From: Novosphingobium lentum NBRC 107847
GTDB taxonomy: Bacteria; Pseudomonadota; Alphaproteobacteria; Sphingomonadales; Sphingomonadaceae
DNA: 64,000 nt
Direction: 5' to 3'
NCBI RefSeq assembly: GCF_001590965.1
Contig: NZ_BCTW01000008.1
Span: forward strand, 107,501 to 171,500
Below, in pieces: positions 46,230 through 54,849 of the stretch. Below the pieces are notes generated by a model. It was not told the origin of the DNA, searched no databases, and saw nothing but the letters and a program-made list of their open reading frames with translations. The stretch's first letter is position 1. The number at the start of each line of letters is the position of its first letter. Made by a program: the position numbers and the translations under genes.

Positions 46230-48578
46230 TTAGAAGCGATTTTTGCTCTCGTCGTCCGCGTCGTAAAGCTGGCGCTGGAAGCCCCGGAACGTGCTTCGAA
46301 TATCGGCTACGCTGCCCAGCTCCCGCACGGCATCGCTAGGCGAGCCATACTTCAGGTCGAGCAGGTCGGGCAGCTTGTCCATGCCCAGTTCGGCTTCGCC
46401 TTCCTCCACGTATTGCGAGAGGACGAAATCGAGGAACGCTTGCTGCTTGGCTCCATAGCCAGACAGGATGCTGGCGCGATGCGTGCCTGCCCGTTCGGAC
46501 CGCTTCAAGGGGTGTTTGGTGTGCGCGATGTAGTTCAGCACGTCGAACAGGTCCGATTGCTCCGCGTCGATCATCGTGCGCACCTGTGAAAGCTGTTCGC
46601 CGTCGAAGCCACGTTCGGCCAGGCCAGCGATCAGGGCGGCGCGTGTTTCCGGTTCGCTCCAGATCGCGCGCAACTCTTCTTCGTCGCGAAAAAGTTCGGG
46701 CAGCTTGCCGAACAGGCTTTCGACAAATTGCGCGGCGGAAATCGGTTTGCCCGACGCATCCCAAAAGGTGGACGCGCTCATATGCTGAAGCACGCGCTCC
46801 TTGCCGTCCGCCAGCTTGATCACCAGCCGCTGCTTGGGCGGATCATCCTCGCCGGGGTCGCCGCCGTCGGGCGGCGTTGGGCCACCTTCCGGCTTGCCGC
46901 GCGGCTGGCCGGGTGGATCAGGTTCCAGCGGCTCGCCGTCCCACTCCGGATCATTGAACAGCTCATAGGCCTTCACGAAATCGTAGATCGTGAAGTAGTC
47001 CTTGCCATCGAATAGACGCGTGCCGCGCCCAATGATCTGCTTGAACTCGATCATGTTGGTGATCGGGCGCATCAGCACGATGTTGCGGATGTTCCGCGCG
47101 TCCACCCCGGTCGAAAGCTTTTGCGAGGTGGTCAGGATAGTGGGGACGGTCTTTTCGTTGTCCTGAAACACGCGCAGCCATGCTTCGCCCCGCGCCCCGT
47201 CGTTGGCGGTCACGCGGACGCAATAGTTCGGGTCGGAGTTCTTCTTGGCCTGATTGATTAGATCGCGGACCTGTGCGGCGTGGGTTTGCGTGGCACAGAA
47301 CACCAATGTTTTTTCGCGCTGGTTGATCCGCTCCATGAAGATTTTGACGCGGTAGCGCTCGCGCGCCTCAATCTCGATTGTCCGGTTGAAGTCGCCTTCC
47401 TTGTAGCGCTTGCCCTCTTCAACCTCGCCGGATTCGATCTCGTCGCCGGGAGTATAGACGTAATCGTCAATCGTCGTGCCCAGCTCCACCACTTTGAACG
47501 GGGTCAGATAGCCGTCGTTGATCCCCTCTTTCAGCGAGTAGGTGTAAACCGGATCGCCGAAGTACGCATAGGTATCGACATTGTCGCGGCGCTTGGGTGT
47601 GGCAGTCAGGCCGATCTGCACGGCTGGCGCGAAATATTCCAGAATGCCGCGCCACTCGCTGCCATCCTTGGCCCCGGCACGGTGGCATTCGTCGATGATG
47701 ATGCAATCGAAGAAGTCGGGCGGATAATCCTGATAGTTGAACGCCGGTTCCGCTTCCGTCCCGCCTTCGGTGGCAACCGACTGAAAGATGGTGAAGAACA
47801 CGCTGCCGTTCTTGGGCACGCGACCCTTCTTGCGGATTTCGGCTGGCGTGATCCGCACCAGCGCATCGTCGTCGAACGCGGAAAAGCTGTTGTAGGCCTG
47901 ATCGGCCAGGATGTTGCGATCCGCCAGAAACAGGATGCGCGGGCGCCGCGCCGGTTCCGTCCCGGCTTTCCAGTCGTGAAGGTTCCAGCGCGACTGGAAC
48001 AGCTTCCACGCGATCTGGAAGGCCACGGCGGTCTTTCCGGTGCCGGTGGCGAGGGTCAGCAGGATGCGGTCCTTGCCCGCCGCGATGGCAGCCAGCGACT
48101 TTTCGATGGCGTTATACTGGTAATAGCGCGGATCGAACTTGCCGCCGGTTTCATAGGGCACGGCGGCGAAGCGATCGCGCCAGTTGTTGGCGTGGGCAAA
48201 GGTTTCGTCCCAAAGCTCCTGCGGCGTGGGCCAGCGATCGACCAGCCCTTCCGCGCCGGTGTGCATATCGATGCGATAGATCGCGCGGCCATTGGCGGCA
48301 TAGGCGAAGCGGATCTGCAACCGTTCGGCATAGTCCTTGGCCTGCGCCACGCCTTCGCCCACTTCCAGCCCGACGCGCTTGGCCTCCACGGCGGCCAGCT
48401 TGGTGTTGCGATAGACCAACACGTAATCCGCCGAGAGCGCCTGCGCCCGCTTGCCCGAACCCATCAGCCGCCCCGGCGCGATCACCTCGCGACGCGTGCG
48501 GCTGTCGCCCACCGCGCCCCAGCCGGCGGCGGCGAGCGCGGGGTCGATCAGTTCGGCGCGGGTTTCGGCTTCGTTCAT
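46230..48578 (-). CDS. hsdR: Type I restriction endonuclease subunit R
   Basis: 782 residues. The N-terminal nuclease domain has the D...ExK-like pattern (SADYVLVYRNTKLAAVEAKR near residue 50). The SF2 motor has Walker A (LATGTGKTAVAFQI near 178), the DEAD-like motif IIDECHRAG near 293, TATPKRRD, and motif VI in IIGRGTRLF. It translocates DNA and cuts unmodified targets recognised by HsdS. It starts 4 bp after the hsdS stop. The length is short for EcoKI HsdR but normal for the smaller subfamily. Confidence 0.93.
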   Translation of the reverse strand: MNEAETRAELIDPALAAAGWGAVGDSRTRREVIAPGRLMGSGKRAQALSADYVLVYRNTKLAAVEAKRVGLEVGEGVAQAKDYAERLQIRFAYAANGRAIYRIDMHTGAEGLVDRWPTPQELWDETFAHANNWRDRFAAVPYETGGKFDPRYYQYNAIEKSLAAIAAGKDRILLTLATGTGKTAVAFQIAWKLFQSRWNLHDWKAGTEPARRPRILFLADRNILADQAYNSFSAFDDDALVRITPAEIRKKGRVPKNGSVFFTIFQSVATEGGTEAEPAFNYQDYPPDFFDCIIIDECHRAGAKDGSEWRGILEYFAPAVQIGLTATPKRRDNVDTYAYFGDPVYTYSLKEGINDGYLTPFKVVELGTTIDDYVYTPGDEIESGEVEEGKRYKEGDFNRTIEIEARERYRVKIFMERINQREKTLVFCATQTHAAQVRDLINQAKKNSDPNYCVRVTANDGARGEAWLRVFQDNEKTVPTILTTSQKLSTGVDARNIRNIVLMRPITNMIEFKQIIGRGTRLFDGKDYFTIYDFVKAYELFNDPEWDGEPLEPDPPGQPRGKPEGGPTPPDGGDPGEDDPPKQRLVIKLADGKERVLQHMSASTFWDASGKPISAAQFVESLFGKLPELFRDEEELRAIWSEPETRAALIAGLAERGFDGEQLSQVRTMIDAEQSDLFDVLNYIAHTKHPLKRSERAGTHRASILSGYGAKQQAFLDFVLSQYVEEGEAELGMDKLPDLLDLKYGSPSDAVRELGSVADIRSTFRGFQRQLYDADDESKNRF

Positions 48579-48582
48579 CGGA

Positions 48583-49824
48583 TCAGGTCAGTTCCCCGGC
48601 GAAGGCTTTTTGCAGGAGCGATTGTTTGAGTTCGGCGAAGGCGGCGAGTTTGGCTTGATAGACCGCTTGCAGTGCTTGGATATGCTCCGAAAAGGTGTCC
48701 AGTCTAACAACAATTTCGTTCTGAACAGAGACGTCAACGGGATAGTTGATCACTTCAGCCCGCAAGATCGTGGCATTTATGTTGGCTTGATTGACTGATT
48801 GCGCAGCCTTTGCCCGCACCTTTTCGAGGAACGAATTTGAGTTCATAACGTATCCGGCAAAGCGCGATGCCATTTTCTTCGGATCGAAGATGACCCGGAT
48901 TAGATAGGATGCAAAGCAATAAGGTCCTTCAAGTGAGAAGACCCCGGTCTTCCCAACCAACGCAATGCTGTTCGTGCGATTGAAAAGAACGTCGCCTTTC
49001 CGCAAGCGATAGGGCTCAAAGTCAGCAGCCGCCATGTCGATGTGCTTCATTTGGCCAGTATCAACCATCCGGCCGCCCTGCACCTCACCCATGCGGAAAA
49101 TCTTGTAGCCAACGCCTTGAGTGTTCATGGTTCCAGAGATGCCATATTGCGTCTCGCAGACCTCACCGAGCGGTGTTGTAGTCCAGCCGTGGCCCTTGCC
49201 GGTGGCGATGGATTCCAGATAATTCTCAAAAAGGGCGCGGGCGTTGGTCAGGTTTTTCTGCGCGTTCGCCGTCGCGGTGGCGATGCCTGCAAAGCCTTTG
49301 TCCAACATCGCAACAATCCGCCGCTGCTCGTCGAGCGGGGGGAGCAAGAAGCCCAATCCCTTGAGATGGGTTGTTGTAACAACCTGCTGGCCTGATGTGC
49401 CGCCGATCCCGGCATCAATCATCGATTTGCCTAAGTCAGATTGCAAAACGTATTTCAAAAAGTAAGGATTTAGAATTTTACTATTTGGGCGAATCAAGCC
49501 AAGCGCACGAGTAAATATGAAGCGGACACCGGAACTTCCTTCGAAAACATTACATTTATTGATGGACCCTTTCCCAACAATTGCTAAAATTAAATCGCCT
49601 TTTATAAGCTCAGATTTGAAATTTTCATCAAAAACTTTTGCGCTAATCGTATCCGCAGAATCATAACGAATACGATCGTCATAAATGTCCTTGGTTTTTA
49701 AAACCCTATAAGCAGCTACTCCTGCTTTGTCATATTTCGGATTTGGCCCTTGTGTGATCCGCAAACAGGCATCCGCCAGTCGAATTTTCTTCCAACCGGC
49801 GGGTATTTTTTGTTCCAAACTCAC
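48583..49824 (-). CDS. hsdS: Type I R-M specificity subunit S
   Basis: 413 residues with the usual two target-recognition domains. TRD1 spans about residues 1-170 and ends in LGFLLPPLDEQRRIVAMLD; a helical spacer (residues 175-205) and TRD2 (about 210-380) follow, with a second helical arm at the end (AKLAAFAELKQSLLQKAFAG). The two halves set the bipartite DNA target, which cannot be read from sequence. The gene is clearly more AT-rich than its neighbours, above all in its first third (49,400-49,750), as is common for exchanged TRDs. Confidence 0.9.
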   Translation of the reverse strand: MSLEQKIPAGWKKIRLADACLRITQGPNPKYDKAGVAAYRVLKTKDIYDDRIRYDSADTISAKVFDENFKSELIKGDLILAIVGKGSINKCNVFEGSSGVRFIFTRALGLIRPNSKILNPYFLKYVLQSDLGKSMIDAGIGGTSGQQVVTTTHLKGLGFLLPPLDEQRRIVAMLDKGFAGIATATANAQKNLTNARALFENYLESIATGKGHGWTTTPLGEVCETQYGISGTMNTQGVGYKIFRMGEVQGGRMVDTGQMKHIDMAAADFEPYRLRKGDVLFNRTNSIALVGKTGVFSLEGPYCFASYLIRVIFDPKKMASRFAGYVMNSNSFLEKVRAKAAQSVNQANINATILRAEVINYPVDVSVQNEIVVRLDTFSEHIQALQAVYQAKLAAFAELKQSLLQKAFAGELT

Positions 49825-51272
49825 AGCAGCGCCCTGATCTCGGCCAAAAACCCCGCGCTCTCCGCATCGAGCGCAGCGATCTCCTCCAGAATGGCTGCCG
49901 GGCTGCGCAGCGCCACAACCTCGCCCGCGTCGGGGTTCTTCACCGAAAGGTCAAAGCTGGCGGGATCGATCGCGCTGCGCTCCACGCTCCAGCTCTTGGG
50001 GCTGGTGGCGAACACGGCCTGCAAGTCCACGAACTCGGCTAGATCGGCATCGTTCAGCGGGTTGGTCTTGCCCATGTTGCGCCCGGGATCGAGCTGGTAA
50101 TACCACACGCGCCGGGTGGCCTCGCCCTTCTCGAAGAACAGCACCACCGTCTTCACCCCCGCGCCCTGAAACGTGCCGCCGGGCATATCGAGCACGGTGT
50201 GGAGGTTGCAGCTTTCCAGCAGTTCCTTGCGCAGCGCCACGCTGGCGTTGTCAGAGTTCGACAGGAAGGTGTTCTTGATCACGATGGCTGCCGCCCCTCC
50301 CGCGCGCAGCGACTTGATGAAGTGCTGGAGGAACAGGAAGGCGGTTTCCCCGGTCTTGATCGGGAAGTTCTGCTGGATTTCGGGCCGCTCCTTGCCACCG
50401 AACGGCGGGTTGGCCAGGATCACGTCGTAGCGGTCCTTCTCCTGAATATCGTTCAGGTTCTCGCCCAGCGTGTTGGTGTGCAGGATGTTGGGCGCTTCGA
50501 TGCCATGCAGGATCATGTTCATGATCGCGATCACATAGGCGAGCGACTTCTTCTCCTTGCCGTAGAACGTGCGGGTTTGCAGGGTTTCACGGTCGCCGGT
50601 CGATTTCGCCAGCGGCTTCATGAAGTCATAGGCTTCGCACAGGAAGCCAGCCGAACCCGCCGCGCCGTCGTAAATCTTGTCGCCGATCTGCGGTTTCACC
50701 ACCTTGATCATCGCGCGGATCAGCGGGCGCGGGGTGTAGTATTCCCCGCCGTTGCGCCCGGCGTTGCCCATGTTCTTGATCTTGGCTTCATACAGGTGCG
50801 AAAGCTCGTGCTTCTGGTCTTGGCTGCGGAATGACAGCCCGTCGATCAGCTCCAGCGCATCGCGCAGCGAATAGCCCGAGTTGAAGCGGTTCTTGATCTC
50901 GCCGAAAATCTCGCCGATCTTGTATTCGATGGTATCGGGCGCGGGCGCGCGCTGCTTGAACCCCTGCAAGTACGGGAACAGCGTGACGTTCACGTAATCG
51001 ATCAGGTCCGGCCCGGTCAGCGCCGCGTTGTGATCGAATTTGCCCGCCGCATCCTTGGGCGCTGCCCATTTGCTCCAGCGGTGGGCGGCATCGATGATCG
51101 GCGCATAGGGCTTGCCGCGCAGTTCCGCATCCAGCGCGCGGTCCACCTCCAGCTCGTCGAGGTATTTGAGAAACAGAATCCAGCTGGTCTGTTCGGTGTA
51201 ATCCAGTTCGGTGGTGCAACCGGCCTCTTTACGCAGGACGTCGTCGATGTTTCGGAAGGTCTGTTCAAACAT
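49821..51272 (-). CDS. hsdM: Type I R-M DNA methyltransferase subunit M
   Basis: 483 residues. The N-terminal HsdM domain is followed by the SAM motif YDGAAGSAGFLCEAY near residue 200 and the catalytic NPPFGG near 288, which marks N6-adenine methylation. The stop overlaps hsdS by 4 bp, so M, S and R form one operon read leftward. M2S protects the host and M2S with HsdR restricts incoming DNA. Confidence 0.94.
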   Translation of the reverse strand: MFEQTFRNIDDVLRKEAGCTTELDYTEQTSWILFLKYLDELEVDRALDAELRGKPYAPIIDAAHRWSKWAAPKDAAGKFDHNAALTGPDLIDYVNVTLFPYLQGFKQRAPAPDTIEYKIGEIFGEIKNRFNSGYSLRDALELIDGLSFRSQDQKHELSHLYEAKIKNMGNAGRNGGEYYTPRPLIRAMIKVVKPQIGDKIYDGAAGSAGFLCEAYDFMKPLAKSTGDRETLQTRTFYGKEKKSLAYVIAIMNMILHGIEAPNILHTNTLGENLNDIQEKDRYDVILANPPFGGKERPEIQQNFPIKTGETAFLFLQHFIKSLRAGGAAAIVIKNTFLSNSDNASVALRKELLESCNLHTVLDMPGGTFQGAGVKTVVLFFEKGEATRRVWYYQLDPGRNMGKTNPLNDADLAEFVDLQAVFATSPKSWSVERSAIDPASFDLSVKNPDAGEVVALRSPAAILEEIAALDAESAGFLAEIRALL

Positions 51273-51352
51273 GGCGGGGGCTTAGCAGCGCGTTCGGTTG
51301 GTCGCCAAGGGGATAAGGGAAACGGCGGGGCGGTAGTCGGTGAACCCGCGCG

Positions 51353-51937
51353 CTATTCCATGATCATCAACTGCGATGGGAACGGCGCGGCCAACGTGCA
51401 GGCATCGGCAAAGTCCGTTGACAGCCATCGGTCATAGTCTCCGGGGTGGAGGATCACCGGCATCGCCTTGGGATGCAGCGGCGCGACCAGCGGGTTGGGT
51501 TCGCAAGTCAGGAAGGCAAAGGCATGACCGGCCCCGGTTGCCCGCCAGACGCCCGCAAAGGCGGACAGGGGGCCATCCTTTACTGCAAACCAATGTTCCT
51601 CCCGCCCCGCGTTCAGCTTCGGCTCTGCGAAAGACGTGAACGGCACAAGACAGCGTTGCGCTGGCGCTGCCAGCAGCGATTTCCAATACGGACTGGCCAG
51701 ATTGCGGACATTGGTGACGTGCTTGGTTATCGTCGTTCCCGGTCGCTTGCCCGGCAGCGTCAACGGCACGCCCCATGCCATACTGTCCAGCGCCTTGCGG
51801 TTATCAACGATGCGCACCACCAAGGCTTGGCGTTTGGGCCACAGGTCCGGCTCCGGCAGCCGGTCATACAAATCCCAGCCGATATATTCCTGCCATGTCG
51901 AAATGGCGTCCGGGTGGTTTCGGTAGTGGTTGCACAT
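51353..51937 (-). CDS. SOS-response-associated peptidase (SRAP/YedK/HMCES)
   Basis: 194 residues. The catalytic Cys is residue 2 (MCNHYR); the Glu lies in PFTSFAEPK near residue 102 and the His in HPKAMPVILHP near 155. SRAP proteins form a stable crosslink to abasic sites in single-stranded DNA and shield them. On a mobile element it may protect single-stranded intermediates. It reads in the same direction as hsdM and lies 80 bp upstream of it. Confidence 0.9.
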   Translation of the reverse strand: MCNHYRNHPDAISTWQEYIGWDLYDRLPEPDLWPKRQALVVRIVDNRKALDSMAWGVPLTLPGKRPGTTITKHVTNVRNLASPYWKSLLAAPAQRCLVPFTSFAEPKLNAGREEHWFAVKDGPLSAFAGVWRATGAGHAFAFLTCEPNPLVAPLHPKAMPVILHPGDYDRWLSTDFADACTLAAPFPSQLMIME

Positions 51938-51991
51938 TGTCGCAAGATACCGGCTGGCTCGCGGGCCGCAACGGCACGTTGGCCAATTGAT

Positions 51992-53083
51992 TTAATTGCT
52001 TTCGTCCACGATGCGGCGCGCCAGTTCGATCAGATCGGATGGAAACGTTGAATGACCTGCCGTCTTGGCCACGGCGCGGATCAGTTCGCCCTGCCGATAG
52101 ACCGGGACGTTTCCATAGCTGGTGAACGTAGTCAGCACGTCAGCATGTCCCAAATTCTGCGACCATGCTTTCATCTGTTCAGGCGACAGGTTCAGCGTCA
52201 TGGCATGACGGACAAGCATGCTCCTGAAGCTGTGCGGGTTGAAGTAGGGCAGGCCAGCCGCTGCGAAGGCCTTGCGGAAAACTTCGCGGATCGGCTCGGT
52301 TGTGGACCATGCGCGGCGCTGCAAACCCGACGCGACAAAGCCGCCGCTCTCGCCCACTGTCATAGCGGTGGCGGGGAAAAGTGCATCCGCCGATCCCCAA
52401 AGGTGGGCTTCGCGCAGTTCCTGGGTCCATGTGCCGACGATCTCCAGCGCTTCGCCTCCCACCGGCATGAAATACGTGCGGAAGGTTTTGGCGAACTTGG
52501 TGTGGACCACGCGCGCGTCCTGCTCGACATAGCCACCCCCGAAGTTGACGTGGCCAAGCTGGAACGAGGCGAGCGCATTGACCCGCGCGCCGGTTATGGC
52601 GGCGAAGGCGATCAGTGCACGGTCGCGCCGCTCCAGCACGGTTTCAGTGGGCATGACTGACAGTACGTGGTGAACCTGCTCCAGCCTCGGGACCGGCTGC
52701 TCGCGGCGGGCGCGGGCGATGTTCACGTCCTTTTCGGAAAGGTTGAAATAGTCCGACCCGGCATATTCGATATGCGACTTGTAGCCCGGCTGGTGCGCCA
52801 GCCAGAAGAAGAAGGCCTTCAGATCGCGAAGTGTGGAAAGCAACGTCGCCTTGCTCAGCCTTTCGCCAGTCCGGGCGCTATTCATCTCGGCCAATCGGCG
52901 TTTGAAGGCCATCGCCTGTTCGCGGTGAAAGCGCTTGAAGTCCTTAGCGCCGGTCGAAAGTTCGAAGCGAGATAGCGCCTTTGCGACGCAATCAATCGTG
53001 GCGTCGTCGCGACCGCGTGCGTCCTTCAGATACCGGAAATAGTCGCGCTTGATCCGCTCATTTGCGGCGTTGTGTTTGGGCAT
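51992..53083 (-). CDS. Tyrosine recombinase (second integrase of the island)
   Basis: About 363 residues. The N-terminal SAM-like core-binding domain is followed by the catalytic part: first Arg in ITGARVNALAS near residue 170, HSFRSMLVRH near 290, then NLGHADVLTTFTSYG with the third His and the Tyr. ATG at 53083 follows AAGGGAG by 9 bases; a TTG three codons upstream lies too close. It is translated after a HTH/zinc-ribbon gene (about 5 bp upstream), which suggests they act together. It differs from the tRNA-linked integrase. Confidence 0.85.
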   Translation of the reverse strand: MPKHNAANERIKRDYFRYLKDARGRDDATIDCVAKALSRFELSTGAKDFKRFHREQAMAFKRRLAEMNSARTGERLSKATLLSTLRDLKAFFFWLAHQPGYKSHIEYAGSDYFNLSEKDVNIARARREQPVPRLEQVHHVLSVMPTETVLERRDRALIAFAAITGARVNALASFQLGHVNFGGGYVEQDARVVHTKFAKTFRTYFMPVGGEALEIVGTWTQELREAHLWGSADALFPATAMTVGESGGFVASGLQRRAWSTTEPIREVFRKAFAAAGLPYFNPHSFRSMLVRHAMTLNLSPEQMKAWSQNLGHADVLTTFTSYGNVPVYRQGELIRAVAKTAGHSTFPSDLIELARRIVDESN

Positions 53084-53088
53084 ATCGA

Positions 53089-53565
53089 TCAACTCCCTTG
53101 AAAGTCACAGTTGGTGGAGGGTGAGGGGCGGCTAATTAGGCGTGGCTGGCCTTCCGTAATGTGGACGGCGATTCCCGGCATGACGCTGGCCAGATCGGCC
53201 TTGCGGACCCGGCGATGCATCAAGCCCTCGCAGTGGTCGCATAAGGCGCGCAGATTGCCGCCGGTGGGGCTGTGCGGGGTGTATTCAACCATCGCCAACG
53301 CAGGTGCCCGTGGGGCACGGCAGCGGAAGCAAAAGATGGTCCCGGGTGTGCAGGGGGACTTCCGCTTGGCGTTCGCCTTCGTCAGGAAGGCACGAACCCG
53401 TTCGCCTTGAAACAGGTAGGGCCTCCGTGGCTCATTGGCTTCCAGTCCATTGGCCTGCCAATTGCGCACCGTGTTCTTGTGGACACCACAGCAGGCCGCC
53501 AACTCCTGCACGCTGTAGCTGCGATGCATCCTGACGCGAAAGGGATTGATCCGGCGAGCTGGCAT
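53089..53565 (-). CDS. HTH and zinc-ribbon protein, recombinase partner
   Basis: 158 residues. An N-terminal MerR/AlpA-like HTH (YSVQELAACCGVHKNTVRNW) is followed by two Cys pairs (CFRC near residue 80 and CDHC near 110), suggesting a zinc ribbon. It lies immediately before the recombinase gene and after the small AlpA-like gene. It may act as a recombination directionality factor or regulator. I know no named family that covers the full length. Confidence 0.7.
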   Translation of the reverse strand: MPARRINPFRVRMHRSYSVQELAACCGVHKNTVRNWQANGLEANEPRRPYLFQGERVRAFLTKANAKRKSPCTPGTIFCFRCRAPRAPALAMVEYTPHSPTGGNLRALCDHCEGLMHRRVRKADLASVMPGIAVHITEGQPRLISRPSPSTNCDFQGS

Positions 53566-53569
53566 CGGA

Positions 53570-53737
53570 TCAATCCTGCGCTTCGATCAGGCGCTTGATC
53601 GATTCCGCACGGATCAGCGTACGGCGGCCCCACTTGAAGGACTCCAGCCGATGGTCAGCGATCATTGCGTAAACGGAAGTTCGACCGAGACTAAGCAGCC
53701 GGGCGGTATCATTGATGGAGTAGGCGAGGCGTTCCAT
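53570..53737 (-). CDS. AlpA/excisionase-type small DNA-binding protein
   Basis: 55 residues with one winged-helix/MerR-like HTH (SINDTARLLSLGRTSVYAMI) and the beta wing FKWGRRTLIRAESIKRLIE, typical of AlpA/Xis excisionases. ATG at 53737 follows GGGAG. It is the first of three tightly spaced genes (this, the HTH/zinc protein and the recombinase). Confidence 0.85.
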   Translation of the reverse strand: MERLAYSINDTARLLSLGRTSVYAMIADHRLESFKWGRRTLIRAESIKRLIEAQD

Positions 53738-53860
53738 AGGTGTACTCCCATGTCGCTGGCGATTGTCAGCGACTGGCAGCAAACATCGGGGAATTTCGCG
53801 CCTAAGTCGGACGAAAGGGCCGAAAATAGGCCAGCAATTCAACGGAACGGAATTTTCAGC

Positions 53861-54796
53861 CTACTTTTTGAACTCTTTCCACAGTCGACTTGCATAAGGC
53901 CTAACCGTGCTTTCAGAAGGTTCTTTGTCGGCTTTTTCGAGATGGCGCTGGAATGCTTTCTCCACTTGGGCCTGATTATCAGGAATGAGTTCCGCACGGA
54001 AAATTTGGCCCCAGATCGCCGTGGTGGCGGCGTCCCAATCGTATTCCTGCTTGCGACCTCGACGAATCGGGTCAGTCAATAAGGCGGCTTCCTTGGCCGG
54101 TCCAAGCGAGGCGAGGGAGGGCCGATAGAAATGCACACCGCTTAAAGTGATCCAGCGAATTCCGTGCGGTCCGATGCCCCGGCCAGAAAACATTCCTGTT
54201 TCCCAAACTTGGGCACTTTGGTTGGGCGACGTAAAGTTGGTCCAGAACCACGGCTCAATGTCCCACTCTCGTTCCTGCCATGACCAATCATATTCGTCGC
54301 GACCAGCAACCGAACCTTGAGCAAGCACGGCGCGAGACGCGATGAAGCCAAGGCGAGCCTGCGCGATGATCTCGGTGCCCGCTCCCAATCCGGTTGCATG
54401 ATATTCGGTGAAGGCGAGATTTCGCGCGACCTTGGCTGAAAGCCAATCCGGATTACCCGCCACGGACAGCGACCGAGCGAGTAACGCCCGTTCTTCGGCT
54501 GGCCGAAGGTTCAGAATGCCAGCTAGGCCGAAGGTAACGCCATAGGCGCGCGCTTCTAAGTCCCCCTCAAATGCATCACTTGCAAAATCGCCCGATTCCC
54601 AATCCTGGGTTAGATCGTTGTAGCGGTCGTCAGTCCAGAAATTCGCAGGGATTGCGCGGGATTTTGTTGGCTCCCCTTCCACGACAAACCGTTCGGCACG
54701 CGCCGCGATCAGGCCGTCGCGCAGCCGTGAAAGGAGCGCCTGCGAGTTTTCCGCGACTTTTGCAGCTGTTATAGCCGAAATCCATTGCTCCACCAT
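53861..54796 (-). CDS. Hypothetical protein (311 aa), unrecognised
   Basis: A soluble, acidic-to-neutral protein with no signal or membrane span. It is rich in Trp (12 or so, for example DYDWSWQEREWDIEPWFW near residue 172 and GIRWITLSGVHF near 215). No motif of a known enzyme class is visible. It lies alone between the recombinase module and the tRNA-linked integrase, a common site for accessory or defence cargo. Confidence 0.8.
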   Translation of the reverse strand: MVEQWISAITAAKVAENSQALLSRLRDGLIAARAERFVVEGEPTKSRAIPANFWTDDRYNDLTQDWESGDFASDAFEGDLEARAYGVTFGLAGILNLRPAEERALLARSLSVAGNPDWLSAKVARNLAFTEYHATGLGAGTEIIAQARLGFIASRAVLAQGSVAGRDEYDWSWQEREWDIEPWFWTNFTSPNQSAQVWETGMFSGRGIGPHGIRWITLSGVHFYRPSLASLGPAKEAALLTDPIRRGRKQEYDWDAATTAIWGQIFRAELIPDNQAQVEKAFQRHLEKADKEPSESTVRPYASRLWKEFKK

Positions 54797-54849
54797 GGTA
54801 TCGGTAGAGCGGAAGAAACGCGCTTACTCAAGCGTGGGCATAAATCGCT

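Noticed and set aside
46230..51272. BREX, DISARM or other defence system
   Set aside because: No PglZ, BrxC, DrmA or similar genes are present; the genes are a plain type I R-M set.
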